A model generated the notes under the pieces. That model made no database searches. It saw only the letters and a list, made by a program, of their open reading frames with translations, and was not told where the DNA came from. Shown here one piece after another: positions 1 through 11,700 of a stretch of DNA of 64,000 bases (its first letter is position 1; the number at the start of each line of letters is the position of its first letter). This DNA is from Absidia repens. Its lineage: Eukaryota; Mucoromycota; Mucoromycetes; Mucorales; Cunninghamellaceae. Location of the stretch: NCBI GenBank assembly GCA_002105175.1, contig MCGE01000002.1:992001-1056000 (forward strand), written 5' to 3'. The position numbers were made by a program, and so were the translations under genes.

Positions 1-425
1 AAAGCCCAAAACATTTTCAGGAATTTACTGTCGATAATTTTCGCTGGTATCATATAGTATCATATTCATTCTCCTGTTCAATGCCAATTAATCACCTATC
101 ATTCCGGGCCATCCATTCCATAACTATCATCCCTACGCCTTTCAGTGTCTGGATGTTTGATGGTTTTAAAGTTTCAATTTGTACTATACTACTAAATGAT
201 ACATTGTTCTCCCACTACCGCGTCCTTCCTGAATTTCTATACCCCTTCATATATATACAGAATACAGTAAATAGGCAATCATAAAGAGTCAAATACATTA
301 TATCATTTTTTATTGATGTTTCAGTAAAGTATAAAAGCAATGGGGAAAGCGGTATACTAATGCTATGGTACTATATACTACTATCACTCAGCCATGTCGC
401 AAATTCTAATTTATCCTAGTTTATC
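1..425. other. Intergenic, no gene recognised
   Basis: AT-rich sequence left of the first PPR gene. Short open frames here lack codon bias or any recognisable motif. It probably holds the distal 3' untranslated and intergenic sequence of the minus-strand PPR gene. Confidence 0.5.
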
Positions 426-663
426 CTATCCTAGTCCAATTTCAAGAGCAGTATGACTTGGTTGTGGAGATTTTAATTCATCATTTGTTGACCAAATAAA
501 CGGGTACGGAGGGGGGAGGGAAAAGAAGACAAAATCGTGAAGGTATTGTTCGCTGATTCCGAAGAAGAGAGACATAAGGCTACCAAGGGGTGATATCATT
601 GCTGTAAGAGTGAATATTTGCGAGCTTGCTTCCGTTTCTTTTGCGGTTAGCCAAACACCGTCG

Positions 664-1965
664 TCAGCGGCCGGTATGAGGTCCATGTTGACAATAGTGG
701 CGGTAGAGGGTATCCATAAGAATCGATCTATAGATGGGTCCTACAAGTTGGGGGCATTGTTGCGCTAATCGGTCCACAAGATCCGCCGCGTCGGTGTATA
801 GATGTTGGTCACATAAAGTCAGCATCACAGTGCTTGTCATGGCACGATCCGGTAGAATGCCCGTCTGATCCATCCTATCCAATACTAGAAGTGTTCCAGA
901 GAGATCCTTTTGTTGCCGTGTGAGATCCAGTAAAATGCTGAAAGTATGCCTTGTTGGTGTACAGGTCGATGCTAGTTCGTTGAAGAAATTCCATGCCAGA
1001 TCCACGTCCTGTTTCATCACACAAAATTTGAGTAAGCTATTGTAAAAGGTAGATGTCCCCGTCAGTCCAAGTTGCCGCATTTCCTGGCATAATTGAATAA
1101 TGGTTGCTGTTTTTCCGTCCATAATGGTTGTTGCTGGAGATTTTTCTGTGGTAGTTTGGGACGGATGCAATATATCCATCAGTGAAGAAAAATACGGAGA
1201 GGAAGTAGATGATGACATAGAAGAGAAGGTAGCTGTTATTATTTGCTGCGAAGAAGGCGAGGCCAGTAATGTCCGTGATTGTGCTGAAGGTGGAATTGGC
1301 GTAGGTTGCTTTTTGCTGGTGGAAGAATATCGTTTGTTGATATTTCTGGGTCGTCGTATGATCAGATTGATAAACATGGTGTAAATATAAGTCAAATTTC
1401 GAGATTGTCTAACTGAGAGTGGATGTATTGTGTAGTAAGCCAAAAGGGTATCATGTAAAATCGAGAATCCAGTAAGGTGTTGATTTTTGTACAAAACTCG
1501 TGCTAGTTGATGAAGAGCTTCGTGGCTGGGAAGTTTCCCTTGAGAGCTAAGGAGGCGGAGGTAGTGTTGTAGGCACTGATCTGGATGATTTTGTTGCGCG
1601 CAGTATATCATGGCGATGGAAGTCGTTGCATCACGTTGATTTGGGTGTGAGTGGTTTTTGGCCTGGTCAGTACATAAGGACCTGGAGCTTGTGCCGGTGA
1701 GATAAGATATCTTTGTTCGCTGAACTCTTGATCTTGCTGTAAAGAGTATGAAGGGTGATGAGGCTGAGTATGATCGCAATAAAAATGGTGAATGTGTATC
1801 AGGAATTAAAATGTGTGATAAAGCTGTCAATCGTCTCATAGTACCAAATTGATGGCGAATGTACTGTTGTTTGGGTAGTTGTGAGCATGATTTACACATT
1901 CTAGGAGATATTGATAAATAAACAAGATGACTTAATAAGCGATCCACCGATCCGCTTGCTGACAT
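664..1965 (-). CDS. Pentatricopeptide repeat (PPR) protein, probably mitochondrial
   Basis: A single open frame of 433 codons. The N-terminus is rich in Ser, Arg, Leu and Tyr and has few acidic residues, as expected of a mitochondrial targeting peptide. A low-complexity Ser/Thr stretch lies mid-protein. The C-terminal third carries helical pairs typical of PPR motifs, such as TSTFYNSLLKFCVMKQDVDL followed by RHTFSILLDLTRQQKDLSGT, spaced about 35 residues apart. PPR proteins bind organellar RNA and act in its processing or translation; the specific target cannot be told. The frame ends at TGA (664-666). The +1 frame stays open for about 80 more codons, but that stretch contains a C-rich run like the 3' UTRs of neighbouring genes, so I end the gene at 664. 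Family assignment is good; orthology is unknown. Confidence 0.75.
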   Translation of the reverse strand: MSASGSVDRLLSHLVYLSISPRMCKSCSQLPKQQYIRHQFGTMRRLTALSHILIPDTHSPFLLRSYSASSPFILFTARSRVQRTKISYLTGTSSRSLCTDQAKNHSHPNQRDATTSIAMIYCAQQNHPDQCLQHYLRLLSSQGKLPSHEALHQLARVLYKNQHLTGFSILHDTLLAYYTIHPLSVRQSRNLTYIYTMFINLIIRRPRNINKRYSSTSKKQPTPIPPSAQSRTLLASPSSQQIITATFSSMSSSTSSPYFSSLMDILHPSQTTTEKSPATTIMDGKTATIIQLCQEMRQLGLTGTSTFYNSLLKFCVMKQDVDLAWNFFNELASTCTPTRHTFSILLDLTRQQKDLSGTLLVLDRMDQTGILPDRAMTSTVMLTLCDQHLYTDAADLVDRLAQQCPQLVGPIYRSILMDTLYRHYCQHGPHTGR

Positions 1966-2397
1966 AGTTCAAATGGCAGGACAAAAAAAAAAAAAAAAAA
2001 GAAAAAAGTAGACGCTCTTGCTTATGGTCAAATGAGAAAAAAGAAGTGAACCAGTAAAATTAAAAGCCCGAATTATTTCTCTGCCGTGTCAAGTCACAAA
2101 TCAGGAACGGCTTTTAAGGAGCAATATGCAATAATAACCAACATTTCGTATATAGTCCATGTACCATATAATGTAACACGCTTTTGTTTGCTGAGTAATA
2201 ATCATAATGCTTTTTTGTTGGTCGGGAATATCGAATAAGCTCTTCTCTGACCTTCACTAGTTTACCTTGTGGCCAACGGTAAATTTCGAGATTGTTCTTC
2301 TGACATAAATTAGAAAAAAAAAAAAGTCCGCTAAATGATGCTTGAAAGCTCGTGTGGTATCAATGCTTTCTATTTATTATATATATACAACGTGAAT
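1966..2397. other. Intergenic, PPR promoter side
   Basis: Holds an A-tract just upstream of the PPR start (1982-2000) and a second A-run near 2312-2325. No gene recognised. It should contain the PPR promoter and the 3' end of the next minus-strand gene. Confidence 0.4.
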
Positions 2398-2748
2398 TTA
2401 TATCATATATCCATCCACTTCATAGGTACCTATAATTTTTCGCTCTCTGGTTCTGTAGCGAACTCGCCATTTCCCATTGGGAAGCTTCAAATAAAAATTA
2501 GAATAGACATCACATTGGTTTACTATCGGCGGTGGTAATAATTGTGGGTCTTGATCGACGCTGTCTGATGTGGCATCATTACCAAATGATTGTGTGGTTA
2601 CTGCATTATCATAATTGAACTTCTCGGAATTTGGCATTGGATATCTTGCCAGTGAAGGGTCATGCTTAGTTTCAGATGGTTGCATAAGAGACGACGCTTT
2701 CCTTCGACGAATAAAATTATTTCGTTTTCCACAAAATGTTAGAGGCAT
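2398..2748 (-). CDS. Hypothetical small basic protein (116 aa)
   Basis: An intact frame starting at ATG 2748. The N-terminus is basic (CGKRNNFIRRRKAS) and could be a nuclear localisation signal. The middle is polar and probably disordered. The C-terminus LPNGKWRVRYRTRERKIIGT looks like a compact beta-rich element. I do not recognise a family. It could be the terminal exon of a longer gene, because no promoter or intron boundary decides the start. Composition is more protein-like than the shadow frames around it, but the call is tentative. Confidence 0.35.
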   Translation of the reverse strand: MPLTFCGKRNNFIRRRKASSLMQPSETKHDPSLARYPMPNSEKFNYDNAVTTQSFGNDATSDSVDQDPQLLPPPIVNQCDVYSNFYLKLPNGKWRVRYRTRERKIIGTYEVDGYMI

Positions 2749-3168
2749 ATCGACGTATGCACACGTATAATGTAATGGAATAAGAAAGAAGATCGATTTT
2801 AGTGGAGATCAGACAAGATTGATATTTATATCACTCTACTGTCGCCCTATATGATATACAGTACATACTCATTTGTTTATTTGCAAGCATGCATATCTAA
2901 AAGATCGACAATATGGATTTTTCCTCGAAATGCCATCATCAATTTCAAAGGATCAACCTTTTGAGTTCGCATCAAATAAAAGACAAAAAAGAAAAACACC
3001 CACGCTATTTTATAAAAAATACACAGTAAAAGGTATAGAAAGATATATTGGTAATCATGATAGTTCTTTATTGAATTCAGAAAATAAAGGAGTAGGGGAT
3101 GGGGAGTGGGGGTTAAGAAGCAGAGAGGAGGAGGGGGAGGGATAAATAAACTAATATTTCCTAAATTG
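2749..3168. other. Intergenic and MKT1 3' UTR
   Basis: Just after the MKT1 stop, read on the minus strand, comes a TTAGTTTA motif (3146-3154) followed by a run of C-rich sequence (CCCTCCCCC). The same arrangement recurs after many genes in this window. No other gene is seen. Confidence 0.45.
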
Positions 3169-3467
3169 CTAAAGTTTGATTTTAGGTTGAAGCCATTGAT
3201 TTGCACCAGTAAACATTGAGTAGATTTCATCGGTAATCTTGCCAGCTTCTTTGAGTACATGCATACCAGCCATTAATCCATTCCAAAAGTCAGCACCTTT
3301 CTTCAAATCAGACCGAATACTTGTACATGTCGTAAATGTTGCCTCAGTTGAAATCAATGCTGCATTGTTATCACTGCTTAAGCTTTGTTCTAGGTAATAC
3401 TGAGCAGCTACGCCCAAAGCTACATTGGTATCCGTCAAGAATGGAAGACTGTTGTCATCGTTGAGAC

Positions 3468-3507
<40 letters not shown>

Positions 3508-6327
3508 AGAGATCATAAGGTTATCTATCAAAGAATAGATGAGTACATATTTCTACTTACCTATCAGCAATATCATGATAATCATTTCTTTCCTTCTGAA
3601 CTAAATCATTCATAAAATATGATAAGGTCAACATTTCAGATAGATTCCGGTAACTTCGATTCAGTGCTTTGGTAAACCCATTGAAAGCCAGTAAATCACG
3701 ATTGAAGGGGCCTGACCAAGCTGTGTTCTAAAAAAAAAAGTATGATATTAGTATTCTAGGAGCATCATGATATGACTGCCGTAGCAACCTTTTTGGGGGG
3801 GAGTGTTACCTTAAATTCCATTGGCAGTAATGACACCGTGCGTGCAAATAGTCTGATGTGCTGCTGTTCTTTTTCTACAGAGATTCAAATTTGAGGTCGC
3901 CAGTAAGCATTTTCTCACTAACTACATTATATTACTTACCATCGCCAATTTGTTTGCCGTAGTTCTTACTATAAGGATTTGCCACAAGGACACCAAATCG
4001 AATCAATTCAAATGCAGTCAAATAAGCTTCTTGTTCGTTAGATGTTGGTTTTTTCAGAGTTGCTAAAGATTTGGATAAGGCACGACCCCAGGTAGTATAA
4101 ACATGCTTGGATGATGTCAAAAAACTAAATAATAGCAGGCCGAAAAAAAAGTGAATAGAAATCTTCATAATGTCATCTGGCTACATACTTACTCTCTGAT
4201 TTCGAGTGTTTTCCAAAGAACGTTGGCAACGATTTCATTCTTTTCTTCAAGTACCTAAAATAGACGGGAGAGATAAGTTTTCTTCTTTTTTGCAGATGTA
4301 ATATGATACAATATATACCTTGTCAGGATTAGACTTTGCCATGGTTTTCGCTGCCTTGGTGTCAGATTCAGTGGCCTTTACACAGAAGGCAATATCTATT
4401 TGATTCGTCTACAAATGAAATGAAATAAAATAATCAATGACAATGCACTAGCTATATTTATTTCTGTGAATGAGTCTACCTGTTGATCCTTCATTTCAGC
4501 CCTAATATTTTCATTGCCCACTCTCCATACGCTTGTTTTTTCGTAGACATTGTTTAAAAAATTGGCACTGTTTTGGGTTTCGGTGCCGCCTTGACCAGGT
4601 TGGTGATACATAACTTGTTCAGTTGAAGGGTCAAACCAAAAGCAGCAAGCCACTTTACGTCGCTGGAAGAATTGGTGTAGTGGTTGGGTCAATAAACTCA
4701 GTGTTTGTGTCCGAATACTGAGAAGTTGAAGTAAAAAGTTGCGGTATTCGGTTGTTTCGCCGTTATCCAAGGGTGCATTTTCGATCAACACGCCAGACAC
4801 CAAATTATTAATCACCTATGTCAAATTTTTGAATAAAAAAAAGGCAAACGTCAAAAAAGGTAGTACTCATTTGTATTTGCCGTTTATTCCATTACCTGCG
4901 GACCAATTAGCCCACGCATCAGATAGTAGTACAATTCATCTGGAAGTCGATAGCCAATAAATTCGTGGATATCATTCGGTGCTTGATCAGCATTCAGAGG
5001 TTTGACTTCGCCTTCGTCAGTGAGAATTAAGTGGTATTTGACAGCACACCGAGTTCGACAAAAAGTATCAATATAGCCAGTTTTCACCACATTAGCATCA
5101 TCAGAGTAAGCCTGCACAGCATTGAATCCAGTTTTGTGTTGCTTGATCAATTCTTGTACACCTTGAAAAACAAAAAGAAAAAAAAAACACCAGTTAGATA
5201 AAGCTGAGTCTCTACTAATCTTCTCCCTGTCGTGTGTGTGTTCGCTCTTACCGTTAAAGGTGAATGAAATAACCGCTAATGGAGGGAAGGTAGGGCAATA
5301 TTCAAATCCTGCCAAGATACAAATGTCCAAGAATTGTTCTTCAGATACACGGAGATCACCAAGTACCGTCTTCTTGTTCACTGTCTGATAGTTTCCTTTC
5401 TACATAATATTGACAATTAAAAAAAAAAAAAAAAAAAAAGAGAGAAAGCATAATATGAATACATGTATTAGTTTCCTTTGTCATGAATGCTTGCTGTTCG
5501 CTACTCACGTTGAAGTCAATGGCAGTGATAATCCGGTCGACATTCCACATCAGTAGTTCGTCACCACCGTAGATCGAATGGACGATTTGACGAGGATGAT
5601 TATGCATGTACGCCAGCTAGGTACCCGCCACACCAAGTAATATTTAGTGAGTATATTTTGATTTTTGATTTCAAACGGCAACTTGGTGATATCGACTTTA
5701 CCTGAGCCCAAGATGAGTAGGGTGCGCGAATAAATTCAACCTTATGTTGGCGAAGAATGTAGAATACCAAGTTTAGAACATCAGGAAGGTGGAATCCACC
5801 GCCACTAGCAAACTTGGATATGGCAGCATCCTGTTTTCCTTTATCGTAGAATTCCCAGGCGAGAGCCCGATGACCAGGGCGTGTATCTTCACTGCTGAAT
5901 GGTTTTGATTTACGGATAATCGATAGGCCTGGGAAAACAAAAATAGGCTGGATATTGTTGACCCTGTAGACAAAGAGGAGAAGAATGAGTTGAATGGCGT
6001 AAATATGCACTTTCTGGACCTTACTTGAAGTGCTCTAATTCATTCTCAATAGATTGCCGTAGTGTAAAGGGAGCGCCACCCATTGCAGTCAGACTTGGTT
6101 CCTTGACAAGTATCTTTCGGAGCCAATAGTTTCCATCTACGCCCAGTCTGGTTCCCTTGAGTTGCGATACTGCTACTGTTTCAATGAGCCGTCGTTCCCC
6201 CGTAAAGACTAAATTTTTCAATAAATATCAAAAAGAATAAAAGATCAGTTTCTTTTTTTAGTATCAGTGTAAATATTCCAAAATAAATTTTAAATAAACT
6301 CTTACTTTCGAAATGACGGATGGGCAT
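3169..6327 (-). CDS. MKT1: MKT1 homologue, XPG-like post-transcriptional regulator
   Basis: A multi-exon gene with about nine short introns. The start ATG is at 6327; exon 1 is only 22 nt (MPIRHFE) and splices at GTAAG 6305 to 6208. The N-terminus has the XPG-N fold (GTRLGVDGNYWLRKILVK). The XPG-I-like part follows, with QIVHSIYGGDELLMWNVDRI and the helix-hairpin-helix segment EEQFLDICILAGFEYCP. The rest is the Mkt1 middle and C-terminal regions, including the LPDELYYYLMRGLIGPQ and TDTNVALGVAAQYYLEQ segments. Several acidic residues of true FEN1/XPG nucleases are not evident, as in yeast Mkt1. In yeast Mkt1 works with Pbp1 on mRNA translation and stability in the cytoplasm; that role is inferred here. 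One intron carries an A/T homopolymer of more than 30 nt next to its acceptor (near 3468-3504). Confidence 0.85.
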
Positions 6328-7677
6328 TGGAAGGAAGGTTGTAAAGCTGAGAGAAAGATGTGTTATTGTTAGTTGCCCCTTCTGCTTTTTTTTGTTTTCG
6401 CTTTGGAACCGCAAGCAGAGAAATGTTTCAAATGCCGACCGACGTCAAAAAATACATTGAGCATGATGAGACGTTAGCTTGTCGTTGAAATTACCATACA
6501 ATATAATCAGACAAAGTAGTCGGAACAGCCCAACTTGATATATAATTATATTTTGTATCAGAATTTAAATTAGCCAGATAATCATAATTTATAAATAAAA
6601 AAAGAACTCAAAAACCCCCAATATCCACATTCGAGAGCCACATCAACGGTACCCTGGATAACGATAAATATCTGAATACATAATAATACATCTTCTGGAA
6701 AACTTTTTTTTGGGCCTCTAGGCATCATCCATTTTGGTGCGAGGAAGGGGGATTGCTGGATGAGAATTGGAGAATTTCATTTTATATAAGTGAGATATAG
6801 CATTTTAAAAAAAAGATAGAGTAGTCTCGGTATACCAATGGATTTTGACCCGGAGAGCTGGGAGACGGTATGTGGAGTAGCACATAGAGGGTTAAACAAA
6901 AAGAACAAAATTCGACCTTTCAATGGCCTTTCAAGGAGTAAATTGGGGTTCAATATATATAACGCAACAACCTGGGTGGGTATAGATTTGGGAACCTTAC
7001 ATGAAATATGATTTCATAGCCATGTGTATCAAAACTTTATTTGGAGAAGAAGCTCTTTATATTATTTTCTTTATATTATTTCACCTAAAAGCTCTGTTTG
7101 CTATGCTATGAACTATTGAAGGCATTCATTGAGGGCATATAAATATATTTTTTATTGTAGAATTATTATAAGATGAGTTATACCAAGAAACTAAGTAATA
7201 CTACGGTGAGTGACAAGCTACGCGACAGTGGAGAGGTGATTTATTCTACAACTGTGGTAAATTATTCTAAAGAGCAGGAGAGTGCCAAGGTATCGTGACA
7301 TTTGCCACATAAAAAATAACTACCATGCTCTTAATGGCTGAATTTGGCAGCTGTTTAAAAAACAGAGCCGACGGTGTACGGTGTTGGCTTTTGCAAGATA
7401 AAAAAAGGAATATATTTAAAAAAAAGGAAGAGTTTGTTAAACACAAGCATTGCTGATAAAGAAAATTTAGCCACGCTGCAATCAACGGCTGTCATGAAAA
7501 GAGTGATCGGAAGTTGAATGGTGAAATTTCTTCAATTATAAGAGATATATCATGCTTATCATATTGCATGTTGTTGGAAGTTGTTATAAACGCAGAACAA
7601 AAAAGAAATAGAAAAGGGACTTTCCTTTTTTGTATCCACCAAAAAAAATCAAGACATATCTCCCGACAACATATTTC
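6328..7677. other. Intergenic, no gene recognised
   Basis: About 1.35 kb between the MKT1 start and the first repeat copy. It is strongly AT-rich, and only short open frames without motifs are present. It should hold the MKT1 promoter. A minus-strand open frame of about 70 codons near 7267-7485 has no support. Confidence 0.45.
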
Positions 7678-8345
7678 AAATCCAGCCCACGTGAAGTTTT
7701 ATTTATTTACTCCCAATTTTCTTTCCCCGCCTCTCTTTTTTCTTCTTCTTTAATTCTTCGCAATTGTGGCTCCCATGGGATTATGGTCGACTTAGATTAG
7801 CGTCAGGACTAGTTTAGAAGGGTTTTTAGCTCAGGGATTACAAGATGCATGAGGAAACCCTTTCAATTTGGATTCAAGATTTTGAAGCACCATTAGTTGG
7901 GCCTTTTGAAGTCTCCTCCATTAGCTTAGTTTAGTGTTAGTTTGTACTTAGCATGTACTTATATTTGAATAAAATATGTCTCTTTTTACTCGCTTCAATG
8001 AAAAATGTCCCATTAGTATCTTTCATATCTTGTGCAATAGATCTACTTTTTAACAAATGTGTTGGCTGCCGATGTACTTCACTAAAATATATCATGTCTT
8101 TCTAATGATTGGTACACTACAATATACTAGATTTTTTATTAGTCATCCCAGCTAGTTTGTTAATATCCTGTCAAACGCTTGCTTTCTTACTCAACCATTA
8201 TGACTACCTTCCCTCCCCCCCTCGAATCCTAGTGACTTGCTGACAGCCCTTGGTCTTAATATTAGAAGTCGCCGTATTTCTGGTCGACCAATTATATTAA
8301 TGAACCTAGGTCATACTGTGAATGTTGCTGTCACTATAAAGTATA
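7678..8345 (+). repeat. Interspersed repeat family, copy 1
   Basis: Starts with a conserved head ending in CACGTG (7688-7693), then a pyrimidine-rich stretch. Next is a stem-loop (7817-7863) whose arms read AAGGGTTT and AAACCCTT around GGGATTACAAGATGCAT, and then AATAAA at 7968-7973. Similarity to copies 3 and 5 continues through the tail to about 8345. Long coding frames are not conserved between copies. It may be a solo LTR, another non-autonomous element or a repeated Pol II non-coding unit. Boundaries are approximate. Confidence 0.8.
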
Positions 8346-8737
8346 TTATCTTTATTCCTCTTTTTTCCATCATAACTATTCCCTTCCCGTTGATACCTAG
8401 CGACTAACTTGCTGTCAAGTGATTATTTCCTGCATTACAAACTGACGTTTCATAATGCCTCTGCATTTTCCCCACATCCGATTCAAAAAATGGTCCATTC
8501 TTATGACTCTGCTTATGCCCAAAAGAGAGACATCCAAACCCATCACACACCTCCCCACACACAATAAACAAAAACATAAATAAACAAAAATGATAGATTT
8601 AAAAAAATGATATTTGTTTATTACGTAACATTTGATAAAAAAAATATGTACAAAAAATGTAAAACAATAATGAAGGATGATGTGTAATATGTGTAATTTT
8701 TCTTTCTATGGAGGATTTGTAGGAGAATAGGGGGTGT

Positions 8738-11700
8738 CTAATCTATAATTGTATTCATACTAGTGGATGGAGCCATTGTCGCCTTATCACCCTTAGCCAA
8801 GTAATTGATTTTTTCCAGCACCAGAGATCGTAACCGCGCAGCACCCATATTAGTGTGACCGGGGATATCAAACGCTTGAGCAAACGCTTGACAAGTTCTA
8901 TAATGTAAATGATGTTGTCTTTCCCCGCTGTCCAAAAAGTACTGAGATTTATCCCCTGGGCGAGTGTGCCTTCGCGTTGTTTCTTCGTCCGCTTCCAAAA
9001 TGCGTTGATAGGCAAGCATGCAGGCTTCGGACAAGGCGCCATTATTCAAAAGAGAGACGGTGTATCGGTTCCAGTTCTGCTCATCAAATTCGTAGCCTTC
9101 TTGCTCCAATGTCGTCCATAAGACCCTGATATCGTCGTACCGATCTTGTTCAAGTAGCGAATCCAGATATGTGGACAGCATGAAGGGTGATAGTGATTGC
9201 CGTTCATGCTCTTTTCCAATAGGTTGATCTTCAGTGGTCACAGTTGTGTTATCAGAAATTGCCAGGAGTAGTCTTTCGTCATCGTCATCGTCGTTGCTGC
9301 CGTCACCGTATTGATTCCATTGTGGTAAAGGGATATTGCCTAAACCATCCACATAGACTTGAGGTACTTTTGATGGTGCTGATGACGATTTGTAATAATT
9401 CCTAAGAGCTGTCCAAATGGTTTCCACAACATCGTACCGTTCTTCCCGCAAATACAGTTTCATGAGTGTTGAATAGATGACCTGATTGATTGGTACTTCC
9501 CAGTGTCGTAAAGTGCTGAAGATTTCACGCGCCTTATCAAATTGACCATCATTGGTGTAGCCACGAATCAAAGATGTAAAAATATGACCTGGTGGAAGGG
9601 TTCGAGGAAGCTGATGAAGGTCTAACTGTTGCTGATCAAGTAAGTCTTCGATGGTGGTGGGCAGTTGTTGGGTATAGACGTCAATATCATGCGAGAGAGA
9701 GCGATTACCTGTCCTGGTATTGACATTCGCTAGAGCTGCTTGGTTGCCGAAATATTGTTGTATTTCCCTCAATCGTGCATCATGCTGTTTTCCATGTCGC
9801 TCCAGAGTTTTTCGCAATACAGATTCCGCCAGATCCAGTTCACCTTCATTCACAAGTCCTTTGATCAAAGTCGTCCATGTCACCCACGTCGGTTCCGCAC
9901 CATCTTGTACCATTTGCTCCATCACTTGCCTAGCATCAGCCGATCGACCAGTTCTAAAGTAGCTTTGCATAAGTACACTCCAGCAGATAGGACCCGGTTT
10001 AATATCGTTTGCTTGCATCGTATTCATCAGAGCTTCCACTGCCCGAGTTTCACGGCGTTGCGAGTAAAAATACATCAGGATACCATAGGTGTGTTCTGTC
10101 ATCTTAATGGAGGTCTTGAGCATTTTCTGGTACGTGGCGAAAACTTTTTCAGGTTTGTTTTCCTTGATGTATACATAAAGCAGGGGGTTGAAGGCGTATC
10201 CATTGGGTCTCCATCGCCGTTTGTAGTCATCAAACAGTTGTTCAGTTGCTTCCAAGTCGCCAGCCTTGGAATAAGTGTGTAATAGTGAAGTATAGGTATG
10301 TGGTGTACCCTCAATATTGAGTTTTTCCATTTTGTTCATCACCATGTGAGCACCATCCACATCACCCAAGCCAGCATAATGAGAAAGTATAGGTGTAAAC
10401 GTCTGGGCATCCATTGGCAATCCGGCCTCGTGAATCAAATCAATTAAAACCAAGGCTCGTCGCATATCACGCTTCAGCATAAGACTTGACTAATATATTG
10501 TGCATAACAATGTTGGGTTGAACACGTTTCGATGATGATTTGTTGTTCTTGTCGCCATGACGTATAATTCGCATCACATCCAAAGCTGATTTCTGATCGT
10601 CATTGTTGATAAAGCATTCAAGTAGCGATGAATAGATATGATGAGATGGTGTGATCTGTCGTGATTTCATATCCAAAAAGAGCTGTCGCACCATGGTGAG
10701 GTCGCCTTCTTTCCCAAACATGTCAATCAGTGTACCATAGGTATAAATGTCAGGCTGGAGACCAACTTCTTGCATCATCTTGTACATACGACTTGCACCG
10801 GCAAAATCAGGTTTTGGCTTCTTGTGTGTGTGGATATCGATGAGAGCATTGAAAGTGATATGATTTGGTACCATTCCTTCAGTAGTCATCATGTCGTTCA
10901 AGAGAGATAGAGACTTGTCAATATCACCAGCACGGCCAACCTTATGAATAAGTGCGTTCATCATTCGTTGATCCTTTGGCATGTTTTTCTTGGTCATAAT
11001 ATCGTTGACTTCCAAAGCATATTCAGGTCGTCCAACACCAGTGAAGTACATCACCATTTCCTTGTAGAGCAATGGTTCCAGATCACGAGTTTTGCCACCA
11101 ACATTCATGCCAATCTTGTTCCAAAACCAATCCCACACTAGTTCGGTAGTATCACCTGCCGATCCACCAAGACGGATATTCTCCATAAGCACCCGAGTCA
11201 CAGCAATTGAAGGACGAATACCAAGATCCAACATTTCACCATAATAATGCATAGATTTCTGAGCAACCACCTTGGTACCAACCACCGATGCGTATTCTTG
11301 GTAAGAATTGAGGATGATGTTGTATGGCTTCTGAGCTTCGCCACCAGTTTTGCCGTTGTTTTTGTACTTGGAGCCCTGAGTCGTCATGTCAGATATGTTG
11401 CCAGTGGGATCCAAAGCCAATAGCAAATGTTCCTTGCTGTCACCGCTACCACCAAAATCTTCAAAGACCTTTTCCATTTCCTTGAGTTTGCCATTCATTC
11501 CCAACAGTCGCATCACCAGTAATTTTTCCTTGTAGCCCAACTGGAACCCCAAATGCTTCATGTCCTCCACCATCGTCAAGACGTATTCCAATCCCTCGGT
11601 ATGATGCGTTTTGTGATTGAAATATTTGATCAACTGATTGAATTGTTCCGTGGTCACGTAACGAAGGAGACCTTTCGCCCCCAAGTCGGTATAGCATTCC

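Noticed and set aside
426..686. Open +1 frame of about 80 codons after the TGA of the first PPR gene, as a second frameshift candidate
   Set aside because: It has no PPR-like residues and contains a C-rich run (about 505-525) like the 3' UTRs of neighbouring genes, so it is more likely untranslated sequence.
7817..7863. tRNA-derived SINE head in the repeat
   Set aside because: TAGCTCAGGGATTAC resembles a Pol III A box, but no matching B box lies at the right distance and no cloverleaf forms. A Pol II-like layout fits better.
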